Source of the DNA: Lepidodermella squamata | Taxonomy: Eukaryota > Gastrotricha | Reading direction: 5' to 3' | Assembly: GCA_047495785.1 (NCBI GenBank) | Contig: JBLDXI010000030.1 | Coordinates: 1,364,001-1,428,000 of the forward strand | DNA length: 64,000 nt | In this document: positions 1 to 10,331 of the stretch, one piece after another | How positions within the stretch are numbered: the stretch's first letter is position 1 | Layout of the letters: the number at the start of each line of letters is the position of its first letter | Notes under the pieces: generated by a model | What the model saw: only the letters and a program-made list of their open reading frames with translations | Databases searched by the model: none | Told to the model about the DNA's origin: nothing | Made by a program: the position numbers and the translations under genes

Positions 1-2204
1 TCGATTTGATTCGATTTTAGCCCAAACGTCGCAAGCAAATTGATGAAATAATCGGCCGTACAAAAATAAATTTGAAGAATCGCGCAATTGGAACAAATAA
101 TTGTAATAATCCAGATCCGTCAGTTTCTCATCGCATGTCAATGACTTCTTCATGTTATAAGTCCAACCGGGATTCCCCTCGGGAAACAACAAAACGTAAT
201 GAAGCGGATCGTAAAGAGGAGAATTTTCATTAACACGTTGAAGACCGCCTTCACGTAAACGCAATACAACATCGCGCGGCTGTCAACGTGAAAAGAATTA
301 TTAATGGTGTAAAATAGCATCTTTTGAAATATCAACTCACTTCTTTAATTCCAGGGTCATCAGGAATTAGAGCAGCGACTTCTGAAGACGTCGGTAAATT
401 GTATCGCCTCTTATCCATTTCATTAGGATCGCAACGTAAAAATAAATTCAAATTCGGAGAGTTTCGAAGAATTTCATGAGCTTGTTTGTAAATGGCCACG
501 TAAGGATTGAAATTATGAAGTTCCGCTTGGATTTCAGCGACCAAGACAGGATTCAAGTTCTTCAAGTGTCGCAATCGATTAGTAGCTTCATTATCGCTAT
601 CGATAATGTACAGCTGAGCAAACTTGGGAATGTCTCCTGGAACAGGTTCAAGTGCGCCGTGTGAATGGTGTAGGCTTCCACAAAACCTGAAGGTTGACCA
701 TTCCACACTTCTATCGAGACCGGGTACCCCCAAAGACGTGAAAGCGAAGGCTGAATTGAACGCGCGTACTTCACTGCGAAATGTCTTGCCAAGAGGCGAA
801 TTTTCGAAGAGCAGCTTTTTGAACAGCGGTGTAGGCTGAGGGAACGGTGGAAGTACGATTTTCCCATTAGCACAGCAACGAAATGAAGGGTTGCCAATGG
901 TTGACTTGTCAATTTTTTCCTTCATGAAGAATATAGCATTGCAGTGGCGACATTTCGACGATAACTGTCCAATATTGTTTTGGTTAACTTTCCGCTCGTC
1001 ATTGAACTCTTTCCGAGCAGCAAGACGTAACCTCTTCACGCCTTTAGGGCGACCAGCGACTGGAGCCGCTTCGTTGACGAAGTTCTCTAACTCCAAATCA
1101 TCTACAGAAATGAACAATTGATAAAAACGGAGGGTCTCGAAATGGAGACATTATACCTCCTTCCAAAAGTCCGTCGATGGCCGGAGCAGAAGGCAGGGGA
1201 GTTTCTTGGCGTTCGATTCCGCCAATGCCGGGAATGTCCATTTCATCGTCAGACAATTCTACTGGATCTACATAACATGGTTAACGGAATTTAGGATTTT
1301 TTATAAACAATGAAATCTCACCATGAACGTATCTGCTAGTGGAAGGGGCGTCAAGCATAGAAGTTGGTCTCTTGACAGCTGAATAGGAAAAAGGGTAAAA
1401 AAAAAAAGATATCGTTTCGACCAATCATTACCAGTTATAGTGGGTGAAGCAGACTTAGGGTTTACAGGTGTGAACCTGAACCTTGGCTGAGGCGAGGGCG
1501 AGGACGCCGGTGAGGACAGGCGAAGCGATGCTATTGGAATAATAGGAGTTTGGGGTCGGGGAGAAACTAAAACAAAAAACAAAAAATCTTAAACGCTTAG
1601 GATTCTAGGATGAAAGCACCTTTACCTGACAATATAGGTCTCGGTTGTCTGAAACATGCTGCAGATTGAGGCCTTACAGTCACAGGCGTACCAGGATTAA
1701 GTGCTCGCAAGTACTGCGGGGGGTTGAACGCTGGAGGAGAAGCCAGTACTGAACAATCGACATACAAAGAATCACTCTGTTGAAATGATTAAATTGTGAT
1801 CCTACTTTCATCATCTACTGCTGTATTGCTCCTCTTCGGCGGAGGGCCTATAACAACGGGACCGCTAACATTACGCTGAACGGCGACCAATGATGACGGT
1901 CGAATTGGGGGAATAGCGGGAGGGGAAGGCAATTCTAATTTGAGAAATCGAGTGAACACATTTCATGAACTGAATTGATGTGCTTACCTTCATCTTCGCG
2001 AAAGGGTGTTGCCCTTTTAGGCGGAGGTCTAATCATCACAGAGGTGGGAGGGTTCATGGGCCTGAGCACGACCTTTGGAGATGCAGTAGATGCTGTAGCT
2101 AAATTCAGGCTTGTTAAGTTAGTAGATTATATTGGTGAAACATGTCTACCTCCATCTTCTGCTACTGCTTGCAACAATCGAAAAGGAACCGGTTTTCGTG
2201 ACAT
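1..2204 (-). CDS. Helitron Rep/helicase-like protein, 5' part, nine exons, truncated by window edge
   Basis: N-terminal part (about 587 residues) of a Helitron rolling-circle transposon protein. Exons on the minus strand: 2204-2150, 2098-1988, 1934-1806, 1748-1626, 1566-1432, 1378-1322, 1267-1157, 1101-341 and 279-<1. The first seven introns are all phase 1, the last is phase 0, and the frame stays open throughout. The start is the ATG at 2204, the only one that joins these exons. Exons 1-7 encode a Pro/Arg-rich low-complexity extension. Exon 8 carries the family landmarks in order: a zinc-finger-like CRHC..CC, GKIVLPPFPQP, FNSAFAFTSLG, PKFAQLYIIDSDNEATNRL and NPYVAIYKQAHEIL. Exon 9 continues with LHYVLLFPEGNPGW and GRLFHQFACDVWAKIE, the typical stretch ahead of the Rep domain. 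The HUH nuclease and Pif1-like helicase domains would lie beyond the left edge. The lack of stops suggests a young copy. Identification is firm; the small 5' exons are inferred from splice signals. Confidence 0.88.
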
Positions 2205-3289
2205 GGCCACGAATGTCAGCAATACAACTGTACAAATGATGTCACGCAGACGAACAGACATATGCACACGTAGACACACACACATGTACACACATAGGGT
2301 TAAGAGTTAACATAACCAGAACTGAGAAGCCAACTATACAAAGCTGAAAGTTAAGGTTGAGAAACTTTAACAACTCAGAACTGAGCTAAGAGCTAAGAAC
2401 TATACAAAACTGTACACCTGCCTGCTCGCAGTAAACAAAAAGCAAAGAAACAAATATAATACACTAAGTACTCAGTACTCGATACTCGATAGTCGTAAGT
2501 AGTCAGCAGTCAATGGTTGGATCGTCCTTAAACCGTGATTAACGCAAGACAACGGGCGGAGCCGTTTAATGTAACAATTTAAACTCCTATATATAAACGC
2601 AAGTTAAAATTGTCATTCTCTCTGCATAGAGAAGCTGTGCAAGAGGCCTGAGGACATGAAGTCCTTCTTGAGGTATCCATAACACACGGACGCTAGACGG
2701 CGGTTCAAAACTGCCGCTGCGCGCCGCCGAAATCAAAATTTAAACTTTTCAGTTTTTAACACATGTTTGATTAAATTTTAATTTTACAAATTAAAAAAAA
2801 TTATTGATCAAATTATTCAATTTAAAAAATTTATTTTAGGAAATCGGGGGTAAGAAGCGCTTTTCGAAAGGGAAGTATTTTCTTAGTAGATTAGATTACA
2901 CCCAAAGAGGGAAGCTTGACAAAGTATAAGGAAAACAACATATAATTGCAGGACAGGATCACATTTAGGACAGGAAAGGTGTTGTAGAAGAAACAAAGTT
3001 ATAGAATTAGGATTAGAAATACACGTCAATGTGTATATATAAAAATATATATAAATAAAAAAACAAAATGCATTTCAGCAGTATAAAAATAAAGTGTATT
3101 CAATCAGGTCCATTTCAGTATCAGGAATTAAAGTATATAAATCACAACAAAGTGTATCAAAATCAGAACCAAAATGATGATCACTGGGATAATTTAGCGG
3201 CATTCATTCCGTAGTAGTACTGGTAAACTACCTCGCGACAATTCTCGGCCGTTTCAGATTGCTGTGCCTCAAGAGGAAGTTGGTTTCTT
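2205..3289. other. Non-coding stretch upstream of the Helitron gene
   Basis: I see no gene here. It presumably holds the 5' end of the Helitron and its promoter; a TATATATA tract sits near 2590. I could not fix the element's 5'-TC terminus. Around 2460-2510 there are short imperfect repeats of an ACTCGATA-like unit. The part from about 2750 is AT-rich. Confidence 0.4.
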
Positions 3290-3511
3290 TTCATTACAAC
3301 TGCTTTGTCCCAAAAGCGATTGGTGTTAATAGAAAAGATATGTAAGCCGGTGTTAACTTCCACGAGTTTCAACTGAGAAGGATTAATTATGCAGAACTTC
3401 TATTATATAGGCCGCTTCAGGTCTACTAAATGATAGATCATGAAACTAAATGACAGGGCAATTAATGATCAACACCAATCGTGTGCGATATTTTGCAACA
3501 ATATTCTAACT
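3290..3511 (+). repeat. Dispersed repeat R, interrupted copy
   Basis: This segment matches parts of a repeat family seen again near 10.62-10.89, 38.34-38.95, 50.9-51.4, 52.6-52.9, 58.5-59.3 and 63.5-64.0 kb. Shared words include GCGATTGGTGTTAATAGAAA, TGATCAACACCAATCG and TTGCAACAATATTCTAAC. The copy stops abruptly at 3512, where a hAT-type end begins. I see no coding content and do not recognise the family. Confidence 0.6.
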
Positions 3512-3640
3512 CAGTGGTTCTCAAACTATTTTCGCTCCCGGCCAAAAACGGCGGCCGGCTGGCGAGCATTCCGGCCGCATTGCCTCTTGAACCCTCAACC
3601 GGCCGCTTGTAATGATAAAATAGAACCTTTCCGGCCGCAC
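3512..3640 (+). mobile_element. hAT-type transposon end (single terminus)
   Basis: The sequence begins CAGTGGTTCTCAAACT, a typical hAT terminal inverted repeat, followed by GC-rich GGCCG-containing DNA. The inverse end, TTTGAGAACCACTG, occurs near 56990 and 62075 next to the secreted protein gene pair. I did not find a matching right end nearby, so this is a fragment. Confidence 0.55.
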
Positions 3641-3707
3641 GCCTCTAAAATCGAGAATTGAAGTTTTCGAGTGCGCTTTATAGGGAAGATTGGTTATTAA
3701 ATTAGGG

Positions 3708-3957
3708 CAGTGTGCGACTTTCAGGGGGGATGGGGGAGGGGGTCATCCCCCCCAGCTCGGCCAGGCCAGACGACAAAATGAGAATTATTCCCCCTATTTC
3801 GTCAATTTTGAGAGGTTCTGGAGCGTGTTTTAGTGAAAAATCTGCAAAATTTTCTCTCCTCGCTCGGTTATCCGCCAAAATAACTAGTAATTTTGGCAAA
3901 TACAAGAAAAAGATTTTTTCCATCCCTGGCAGCTCGAGGATCCAAGATCGCACCCTG
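3708..3957. mobile_element. hAT-type MITE with 8-bp target duplication
   Basis: A 250-bp non-autonomous element. It starts CAGTGTGCGACTTTCAG and ends with GATCGCACCCTG, giving imperfect terminal inverted repeats CAG(T/G)GTGCGA. It is flanked on both sides by the perfect 8-bp direct repeat AATTAGGG (3700-3707 and 3958-3965), the target-site length of hAT transposases. Apparent open frames inside are chance. Related copies or parts lie near 13370-13434, 23041-23260 and 58945-59043. Confidence 0.85.
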
Positions 3958-3965
3958 AATTAGGG

Positions 3966-5039
3966 TTCATTTACTCGTAAGTGAAAATGCAATGCCTTGC
4001 ATTTGTCAACATTCAATGCAATTATGCCAAAATTGAGATTGAAGCAAGAAATTATTTCGGCCCACAAGAAGGTCCGATAACATCCGGATGATGCATACAT
4101 AGACGCCAAAAATCAGCTTGAAGAATTTATGAACTATCAGGGTTTTTATTAAGCAAACGATTGGTTGTTACAAACGATTTTTTGGTAGCTACCTTTCTCG
4201 AAAGTGAAAATGTCATGTAATTTTTACCAATAACGCCAAAAAACGCAAATACTTTTGCCAAAATAGCGTTACTTTTAATTTCTTCAGTAACGCGTTACTT
4301 TTGCCACAAATACAGTGTGGTTGTTACATTGCAACATGCGCAACATGCTTAAAAAAACACTGGAAGTATGGAATGGCTCAGGTATGATATCTTATTCCTA
4401 ATTTCATTATATCTAGAAGCTAATATTAAAAAAGAGGCGATGGTTACTACTTATTGCTAAAAAATAAAGTATCATAAATTGTCAAATTTCAATCGAAAGG
4501 AATTGGGAGATTCTAAAGTGAAATCAGCGAGCGACGCTAGAAATGTTTCAGAAAATTGTGTCTATTTATCAACCGGATATGTCGAATTTTGCTCAAAATT
4601 TGCACATGCAATTTGTGAAATCCTGTGATTTCCTGCATTGCATTGAGTCCAGTGAGACGGACAAATGTTTAACGACGAAGCATTCATGACCAATCTTCTT
4701 TTTTATTTAAAACAAGTCATAAGGTGTAAAAATCGTAATTCGGATGTAAAAAAGTCACAATTTGGATCGACGCGAGAAATAAGCATGTAAATGTTCTAAT
4801 CACGATACACATGTTCACTTAGGAGTAACTGAGACCAGGTCAGGGTGAATATCGAGAACAAGAATGTCTGACAAATATAGAATTGTCGTCAGAAATATAG
4901 GTCGAGTCGCTATGACAAATCGATATTTTACGGTATAACATTCGTAAATCGTTCATATCTGAACTCGCCGCACTCGATTTACTCGTCGCAACTCGCCTCC
5001 GGCTCGTTCCGACTCGTAAATCTCGGGCGGCTCCGTACA
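3966..5039. other. AT-rich stretch, no gene recognised
   Basis: Both strands are full of stops in all frames and I recognise no protein motif, RNA or transposon end. From about 4960 the sequence becomes GC-richer as it enters the gag-like relic. Confidence 0.4.
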
Positions 5040-6030
5040 GATATAAACGTTTTACTCATGTCCAATGGAAATTCGGACGGAAATGTGCGAGCAACCCCAA
5101 TCCGCTACTCCTCGTACCCAGTGTGCGAAGTAGGATGCGGGAGCTGAGTTTTCTACTTGTTTTCAAAGACCCAGCCGAAGAAACCAAAGGGTCCCCCTGT
5201 GGTTTTTTCAGCCTTTCTCTGGCTGGAGTCCCGGAGCTGGGATGTCGTGACACCCCAGCACCCCTGTACTTCACACCCTGCTCGTACCGTCGTAGAGCTT
5301 GCGCCAAGGGTTCGCCAGGCCCATCGATAAAAAGCTGGATGGCCAACTCTTCGACGGCTCTTTCCATTGGAAGCTGCAGGTGAGTTTGCCTCATGTGGCC
5401 CCGACACGTGTCGCCGAAGATAACGATTGATTCGTCGGCGCCCTGTTTCGGCCGTTCGTCCAGAGCCGTAGAAAGCACGCGACGTAATTCTTTGAACAAC
5501 TGATCTATCACCGGGACTCGAGACGCAGTGATAAGGCTATTCAGGTCTGCCTAGTTCAGCAAACCGTGGATCTGCTTAATGACCACCGGGGATGTCTTTC
5601 AAGGTCTTGCGGCATCCGGCGGCGAATCAAGTAGTTTTTCGAGCAGGTCCTTCACCTTGATCGGTGCAGTCGACGAGATGACCGACGGGGCTAAGTGGTG
5701 GCGACACGACGGGGCGTTTGCGGTCTTAGTAAGGTCGGAGGTCGAGGCAGGTCGAGTTAGCGATCCTATTCATAACGAACTGGATCGTTTTCGGCGAGAC
5801 GAATGGTCGCGATATTGCCGAGCAAACTAGTCGATGGCGATCAACCGTCCTAAGAGCTAGCGATCCAGCGGCTTTTCTTCTTCTCTTTCCAGAATATCCA
5901 GGAGTCGAAGCTGGTAAGTTGATAGTCGCGCTCCGGGCCGTCGGGAATGGCTTCGATAGCCGATAGCTCCTTGGCTAGGAACCAAGCGAAAGTGGATGGA
6001 GGAACAGCTTTGCCCTGCCCTGTGTACAAA
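5040..6030 (-). pseudogene. Degenerate gag-like coding relic
   Basis: On the minus strand a broken reading frame can be followed from about 6030 to 5050. It includes a stretch reading FAWFLAKELSAIEAIPDGPE near 5950 and one reading IDQLFKELRRVLSTALDE near 5480, with in-frame stops between them (near 5600 and 5550). The tail is interrupted by the hAT MITE at 5119-5280. Composition and layout recall the capsid (gag-like) protein of a retroelement, and a LINE relic follows directly at 6.3-8.0 kb, but I see no diagnostic motif such as a CCHC knuckle. The class is inferred; the decay is directly visible. Confidence 0.35.
5119..5280. mobile_element. hAT-type MITE with 8-bp target duplication
   Basis: A 162-bp element beginning CAGTGTGCGAAGTAG and ending TACTTCACACCCTG. 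The perfect 8-bp direct repeat CTCGTACC flanks it (5111-5118 and 5281-5288), which marks hAT insertion. Its core shares AAAGGGTCCCCCTGTGG with the MITE at 14132-14288. It inserted into the gag-like relic. Confidence 0.85.
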
Positions 6031-6289
6031 TTATTCGTTATAATTAACTCATAAACGAGAAACGAGAAATCGGGTTGGCATACCGGGTTCGAAGCAAGTC
6101 AGGCGGGCAGAAGCAAGAAGCAGTGGATGTCCTTCAATTGAAATATTATTGTTGTAGGAACGAGCATTCGGAAATCGCAATGGATCCTTACTTTTACTTC
6201 GATCGCGAAGTATTAATATTGAAGCTGAATATTAATTAAACCTCGGTCTGGAAGTGAACGAGAGTTAAAACATACTTCACGTAATAAAA

Positions 6290-8040
6290 TAATTACCATT
6301 GCGCTAGACAGGAGGGCAGTAGGAAGTTTGAAAGCACGGCGATCACAAAGGTCCCGGTCTCTGGCGGAGAACTGCGCCGAACCCCAGGTCAGCCTCAAGT
6401 CGCTTTCAATCTGGGCCCGCCAAGTAGTTCTTGGCCGTTCGACCGCCGGTTTGCCCTGTGGCGTCTACCAAAGTCGGCGGAGTCTGATGTCGGCCGAAAT
6501 TGGCCGGTATTAGCAGATGTGATGGAGCATTTTATCAGGGACGCCGTAGTGACGAAGGATTTTCCAAAAGGTTTCGCGGTGTACGCTGTCGAAGGTCTTT
6601 TGAAGTCACGAAATTAATAAGCGCTGGAGTGTTCCACAGGAGACACTGCTCGACGATATTCCGCAAGGCAAAGATTTGGCCGATTCACCCATGAAGCGAA
6701 CAAAAACCAGCCTGTTCTGCTCGCAACAGCTTATCAATCTGGTTCCTTATGCGGCACAAGATGACCCGGCAAAACACCTTGCTGGGAATAAAGATTGGGG
6801 TGATGCCTCGCCAGTTGTCGCAGTTGGCGAGATCTCCCTTTTTGGGATCTTCACGATCGCTCCGGTCTGCTAATCGCTTGGTGCTCGCTCTTCGTGTTAG
6901 ATCTTTCGAAATAGACTCGAGCGCGCTGGCTGTGCTATCAACATTGGCATTGAGCATTTCGGCAGTAATTGCGTCGCACCTGGGAGCTTCCCAGTTCTTC
7001 ATGGCAAGGAATGCCGCTAAGAGATGGTACCTCAGTGGACATTTCCAGGTCGACTGATCTAATGGATGGCTGAGCTTTGATCTCAGTCTCTGGCATGTTA
7101 AGCAACTGGTTGAAGTGCTTGACTCACCGCGCCATCTGCTCCCGTTCGGTTGTCACCAGTTTACCATCTCTGCTTTTGATGGGCGCCGATCACTCGCCTC
7201 GCTTGTCACCTCCAGAGGTTTGATCACTTTATACAGCTTTCGGAGATCGATTTTCGCATTTGCTTCTTCCGTTTTAGCCGCCAGATCGTTCATGAACTGA
7301 CGTTTGTCGTGCCTCGCGCTCCTATTAACCTGATTGCAAGCATGTTCGTGAGCCGCCCCAGCTTGCTCAAGGATTTGTGGAGTCGAAGCTTTGAGACGCT
7401 CGGCCTGCAAACGCGCCCTATTCTTAATTAACGCTCAAGATTTATCGCTTCCTCTTGTTCTCCCTCCAGCCCAAGGCCCCCCTCAGCAGATTCTGTGACG
7501 AATCCCTTGAAAGACGCCACTTTCCATCCACACGTTCATCAGTGTTTTGAGTCCGCGGACCGCCAGTCGCCAGTCAGACTTTGCGAGAACTTTGACCTTA
7601 CTTCGGGATTCCTCAGCTTGCCAACGTCGATTTTCGTGCGCAGGGTTTCAGGCGTACAGAGCCCACAACTAGCATGTGGTCATTGCCCATGTTGGCCCCG
7701 CGATGGACTTTAGCATCCTCAAGAGCACTTGGCGGTTGACCGTAGTGTCGTCGATCTGGTTCAGCATCCTTTTGTCGTTGGACCGCCACGTGAATCTCCT
7801 TGTGCGGAAACAAAGAGCCACCGATCACCGCAGTTAGTTGGTTGCGCAAAGTTCAACGAAGCGCTCACCGTTTTCGTTTCGGGAGCCCGGCGATTGTTTC
7901 ACCATGCACTGTTCGTAGCCGGGATTGTCCGATCCAACCTTAGCGTTCAAGTCCCCCATGACCATGAGATCATCATGTCTTGGCACAAGCTCAACTTGCG
8001 CTCGCTTCTACGACAAGCATCGACGCAAGGAATTAAAGAA
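6290..8040 (-). pseudogene. LINE retrotransposon relic: endonuclease, linker, reverse transcriptase, C-terminus
   Basis: Decayed copy of a non-LTR retrotransposon of the kind with an apurinic-type endonuclease followed by reverse transcriptase. Pieces lie in order on the minus strand. Endonuclease end at about 7900-7610: GGSLFPHKEIHVAVQR, then VHRGANMGNDHMLV. Linker at 7410-7153: KRQFMNDLAAKTEEANAK. Reverse transcriptase at 7000-6685: DPKKGDLANCDNWRGITPIF and LLRAEQAGF. C-terminal end near 6440-6300: GQTGGRTAKNYLAGP and LTWGSAQFSARDRDL. Frameshifts, stops and deletions separate them; the catalytic YADD region is not visible. Other fragments of the same family lie at 37.5-38.2, 43.87-44.6 and 47.29-47.88 kb. 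Confidence 0.8.
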
Positions 8041-8702
8041 TAAATGTTCTAATAGCAAAGAATTGAGTGAAATTGCAAATAAATTGAAGCCAGGTTCTTG
8101 TTACTGCATCAGGGTAAAATTCTTGATTCTCTTTACAAATTGGCAATTTACATATTTTGAAATAAACCTAATTTTCTGAATTCAATCTACCCTTTCACGG
8201 CGGGAAGGTCGATTCGGAATTTCGGCTTTGACGGTGCACATTTCAATTTCATGAATTTGTTATTGCCCTTTTGAGCAACATTAACTGGTCGAAATCGCCC
8301 TATCCGCCCAGACTTATACAGGCGGAGTGCGTAATTTTTGTGCTTCAAAAGCTGTCGCGAGGAAAAACTGGAATAGCTGAATGAGCGTCTAAAACTTTGT
8401 GAACTGAATTTTTTTGGCAATATGAATAATGAGGGAGAATCTTAGGGACTCTCATGGGAGTGAGTTGGAATCTGAATTTCCTAAGTTGAAAGCACCAGAT
8501 ACAGAAATTAGGGTGAAATCGTCTGAAATCAGCTGGGCGGATAGAGCAATTACGACCACTTTTCATACATTCTTAGCGGTGATAGATAGAGAAAAACGGG
8601 TTTCAAAATCGTGATCTGAAGCCCCTAAAACTTTATCAAACATTTTTTCTCCAGGAGATGAATAATTCCGCCATGAGAAGGCTAAATTGTATTTTTTGAA
8701 TA

Positions 8703-9512
8703 CCGTAAGGCGGTCTTACTTCGGACAAAAACGTGTTTTTGGGGCTTAGTTTTTCGAGGTGAACGAATTTTTTGACGGGCTTTATGTCAAAAGATGCGCC
8801 CTGAAAAACTGCATATTCTAGTATCAACTCCGGAAAAATAATAATTTTTCCCGTACAGGTATTAAAGGAAAACTGGTCCGGATAACTTCGGACTCAACTG
8901 GGGTAATTTCGGACAGCTCAATGTGAATATTTAGATTGGGGTCAAAGTTCACATTAAAGCGAGATAAAATTTGTGAGCAGATTTAAGAAAAAAACTTAAA
9001 AAAAAACAAAATGCATGATGAGGGATTCGAACCCTCAATATTGAATTGTGCTCCAAACGCAGCTTAGTGCTGTTCTCAATAAAATATGGAGTTTAAAAAA
9101 TGTCAAGGTCAATTGACATCTTTTTGAATTTCCCGTAGTTTGAAGCTGTCCGAACTTAGCCCGGACAAAATTTGTTTTCTAAAGTATTTCCTGATCAAAA
9201 TTTTCGTTAAAAATTGGTTTGAACAAGACAGCATTACTAAATCGATGATGCTCTATCTTTTCCGCTTCTCTCCAGCAAAAAATACCTACCTGGTGAAAAG
9301 CTAGCAATTTTGGGTCGCGGGACATGACTGCCAAGAAGTTGGACTATTCTTCGCATACTTATCTGTTTTCAATGGTTTCATTTGAAAGCCAAGACTCAGG
9401 GCTATCTTTTGCAATTTGAACGGTCTCTATATTCACCGGGGTTGAGGAGAAATTCCAGTTCAAAGTCAAAAGTGTCCGAAATTACGCTGTCCGAAGTAAG
9501 ACCGCCTTACGG
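8703..9512. mobile_element. Tc1/mariner-like non-autonomous element (TA target duplication)
   Basis: An 810-bp insertion with perfect 25-bp terminal inverted repeats starting CCGTAAGGCGGTCTTACTTC, flanked by TA on both sides. The paralogous repeat at 48.9 kb gives the empty site, with a single TA in the sequence GATTACGCAACACAA. Internally the end-like words TCCGGATAACTTCGGAC and CTGTCCGAACTTAGCCCGGA recur near 8876 and 9141. No transposase is encoded. Confidence 0.8.
9013..9070 (-). other. tRNA-like relic with B-box
   Basis: On the minus strand the sequence TGAGGGTTCGAATCCCTCA forms a good T-arm and contains a perfect RNA polymerase III B-box, GGTTCGAATCC. An A-box-like AGCACTAAGCTGCG lies upstream, but no acceptor stem and no paired anticodon stem can be drawn. 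I read it as a tRNA relic or tRNA-derived piece carried inside the 8703-9512 element, not a working tRNA. Confidence 0.3.
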
Positions 9513-10237
9513 TACGCAACACAAAATAAGAGCTGAAATACAATTGAAAAATGATTTTATAAGTAGAGATTCGTCGGGAAATTCAAGAAGATTTAGAGGT
9601 TTTCTGTTAGGAAAGTTCAATTAGCGTCGCGAGAAAACAAATCATACCACGCATGCAAGGCACTGGCAGCTGTTGCCGAGACTCGGTTACGATGCAACCA
9701 ACAACCAACGAGTATACATTAAGATTTAGCCATTGTTATTTTTGAAATAAAGTAGCATTTCTCTTTGTAGCAAAAAACAACGAAACGGCCGCTTCCTCTC
9801 ACAGTAAAAAAAACGTTTTTTACCTTGATATCCATGCAAACAAAATGTTGCATGGGACATGCCAGCGGACGATTGCGGTTTTTGCGGTCCAGAACAGAAT
9901 TAACAGCTCTATATTGCTATTAACTCGCGTAAAGCAAGTTTGTCGTTGAGCCTATTATGCTCAAATGAGAATGACTGGGTCATAGGGCATGCTTTCAGTC
10001 AGTCAGTTAGATTTAATTAGTGGCTTTTAGAGGTGGCAAAAATGTCGGCTCACCACCACAGCGTAACAGAAATAACCAAAGTGCCACACAAAATTTAATA
10101 TTTTGCAGCACACATTTTTGCAACACACGACCTTGTTTTTGGCTTTAGTGAAACAAGTAAAATTCAGGCATACCAACAGATGTTATCGGGGGCGCGGAAT
10201 ACGACCGTGGTAATTGTTTGAATGTCAGGGACGTTGG

Positions 10238-10331
10238 TACCGGGTAAACCGGGTAAAAACCGGGTAAAACCGGGTAAAACCGGGTAAAAACCGGGTAAAA
10301 CCGGGTAAAACCGGGTACTACCCGGGTAAAA
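10238..10331. repeat. Minisatellite, ACCGGGTAAAA unit
   Basis: About eight tandem units of 9-12 bp, (A)CCGGGTAAAA, differing mainly in the number of A residues. The last unit is flipped into a short palindrome, CCGGGTACTACCCGG. Confidence 0.9.

Larger units (their letters stand above)
8041..9900. repeat. Dispersed repeat unit attached to LINE copy (paralogue of 47.88-49.36 kb)
   Basis: From the LINE endonuclease end outward, this segment is collinear with 47880-49360. Shared words include GCCAGGTTCTTGTTACTGCA, CGGGTTTCAAAATCGTGATC and CGATGCAACCAACAACCA. The pairing shows that LINE fragment and flank belong to one larger repeated unit, either a LINE 5' region or a composite repeat. This copy is interrupted by the insertion at 8703-9512. 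Confidence 0.65.

Noticed and set aside
332-1117. Helitron protein starting at the methionine at 1117
   Set aside because: That ATG lies in intron sequence before the acceptor at 1102; upstream exons join in phase back to 2204.
3702-3963. Overlapping 83-codon frames on both strands
   Set aside because: They coincide exactly with a hAT MITE and have no protein-like features.
9013-9070. Functional tRNA gene
   Set aside because: Good T-arm and B-box but no acceptor stem and no paired anticodon arm; it lies inside a non-autonomous transposon.
10238-10331. CRISPR-like array
   Set aside because: Units of 9-12 bp abut directly with no spacers, and the genome is clearly animal; it is a minisatellite.
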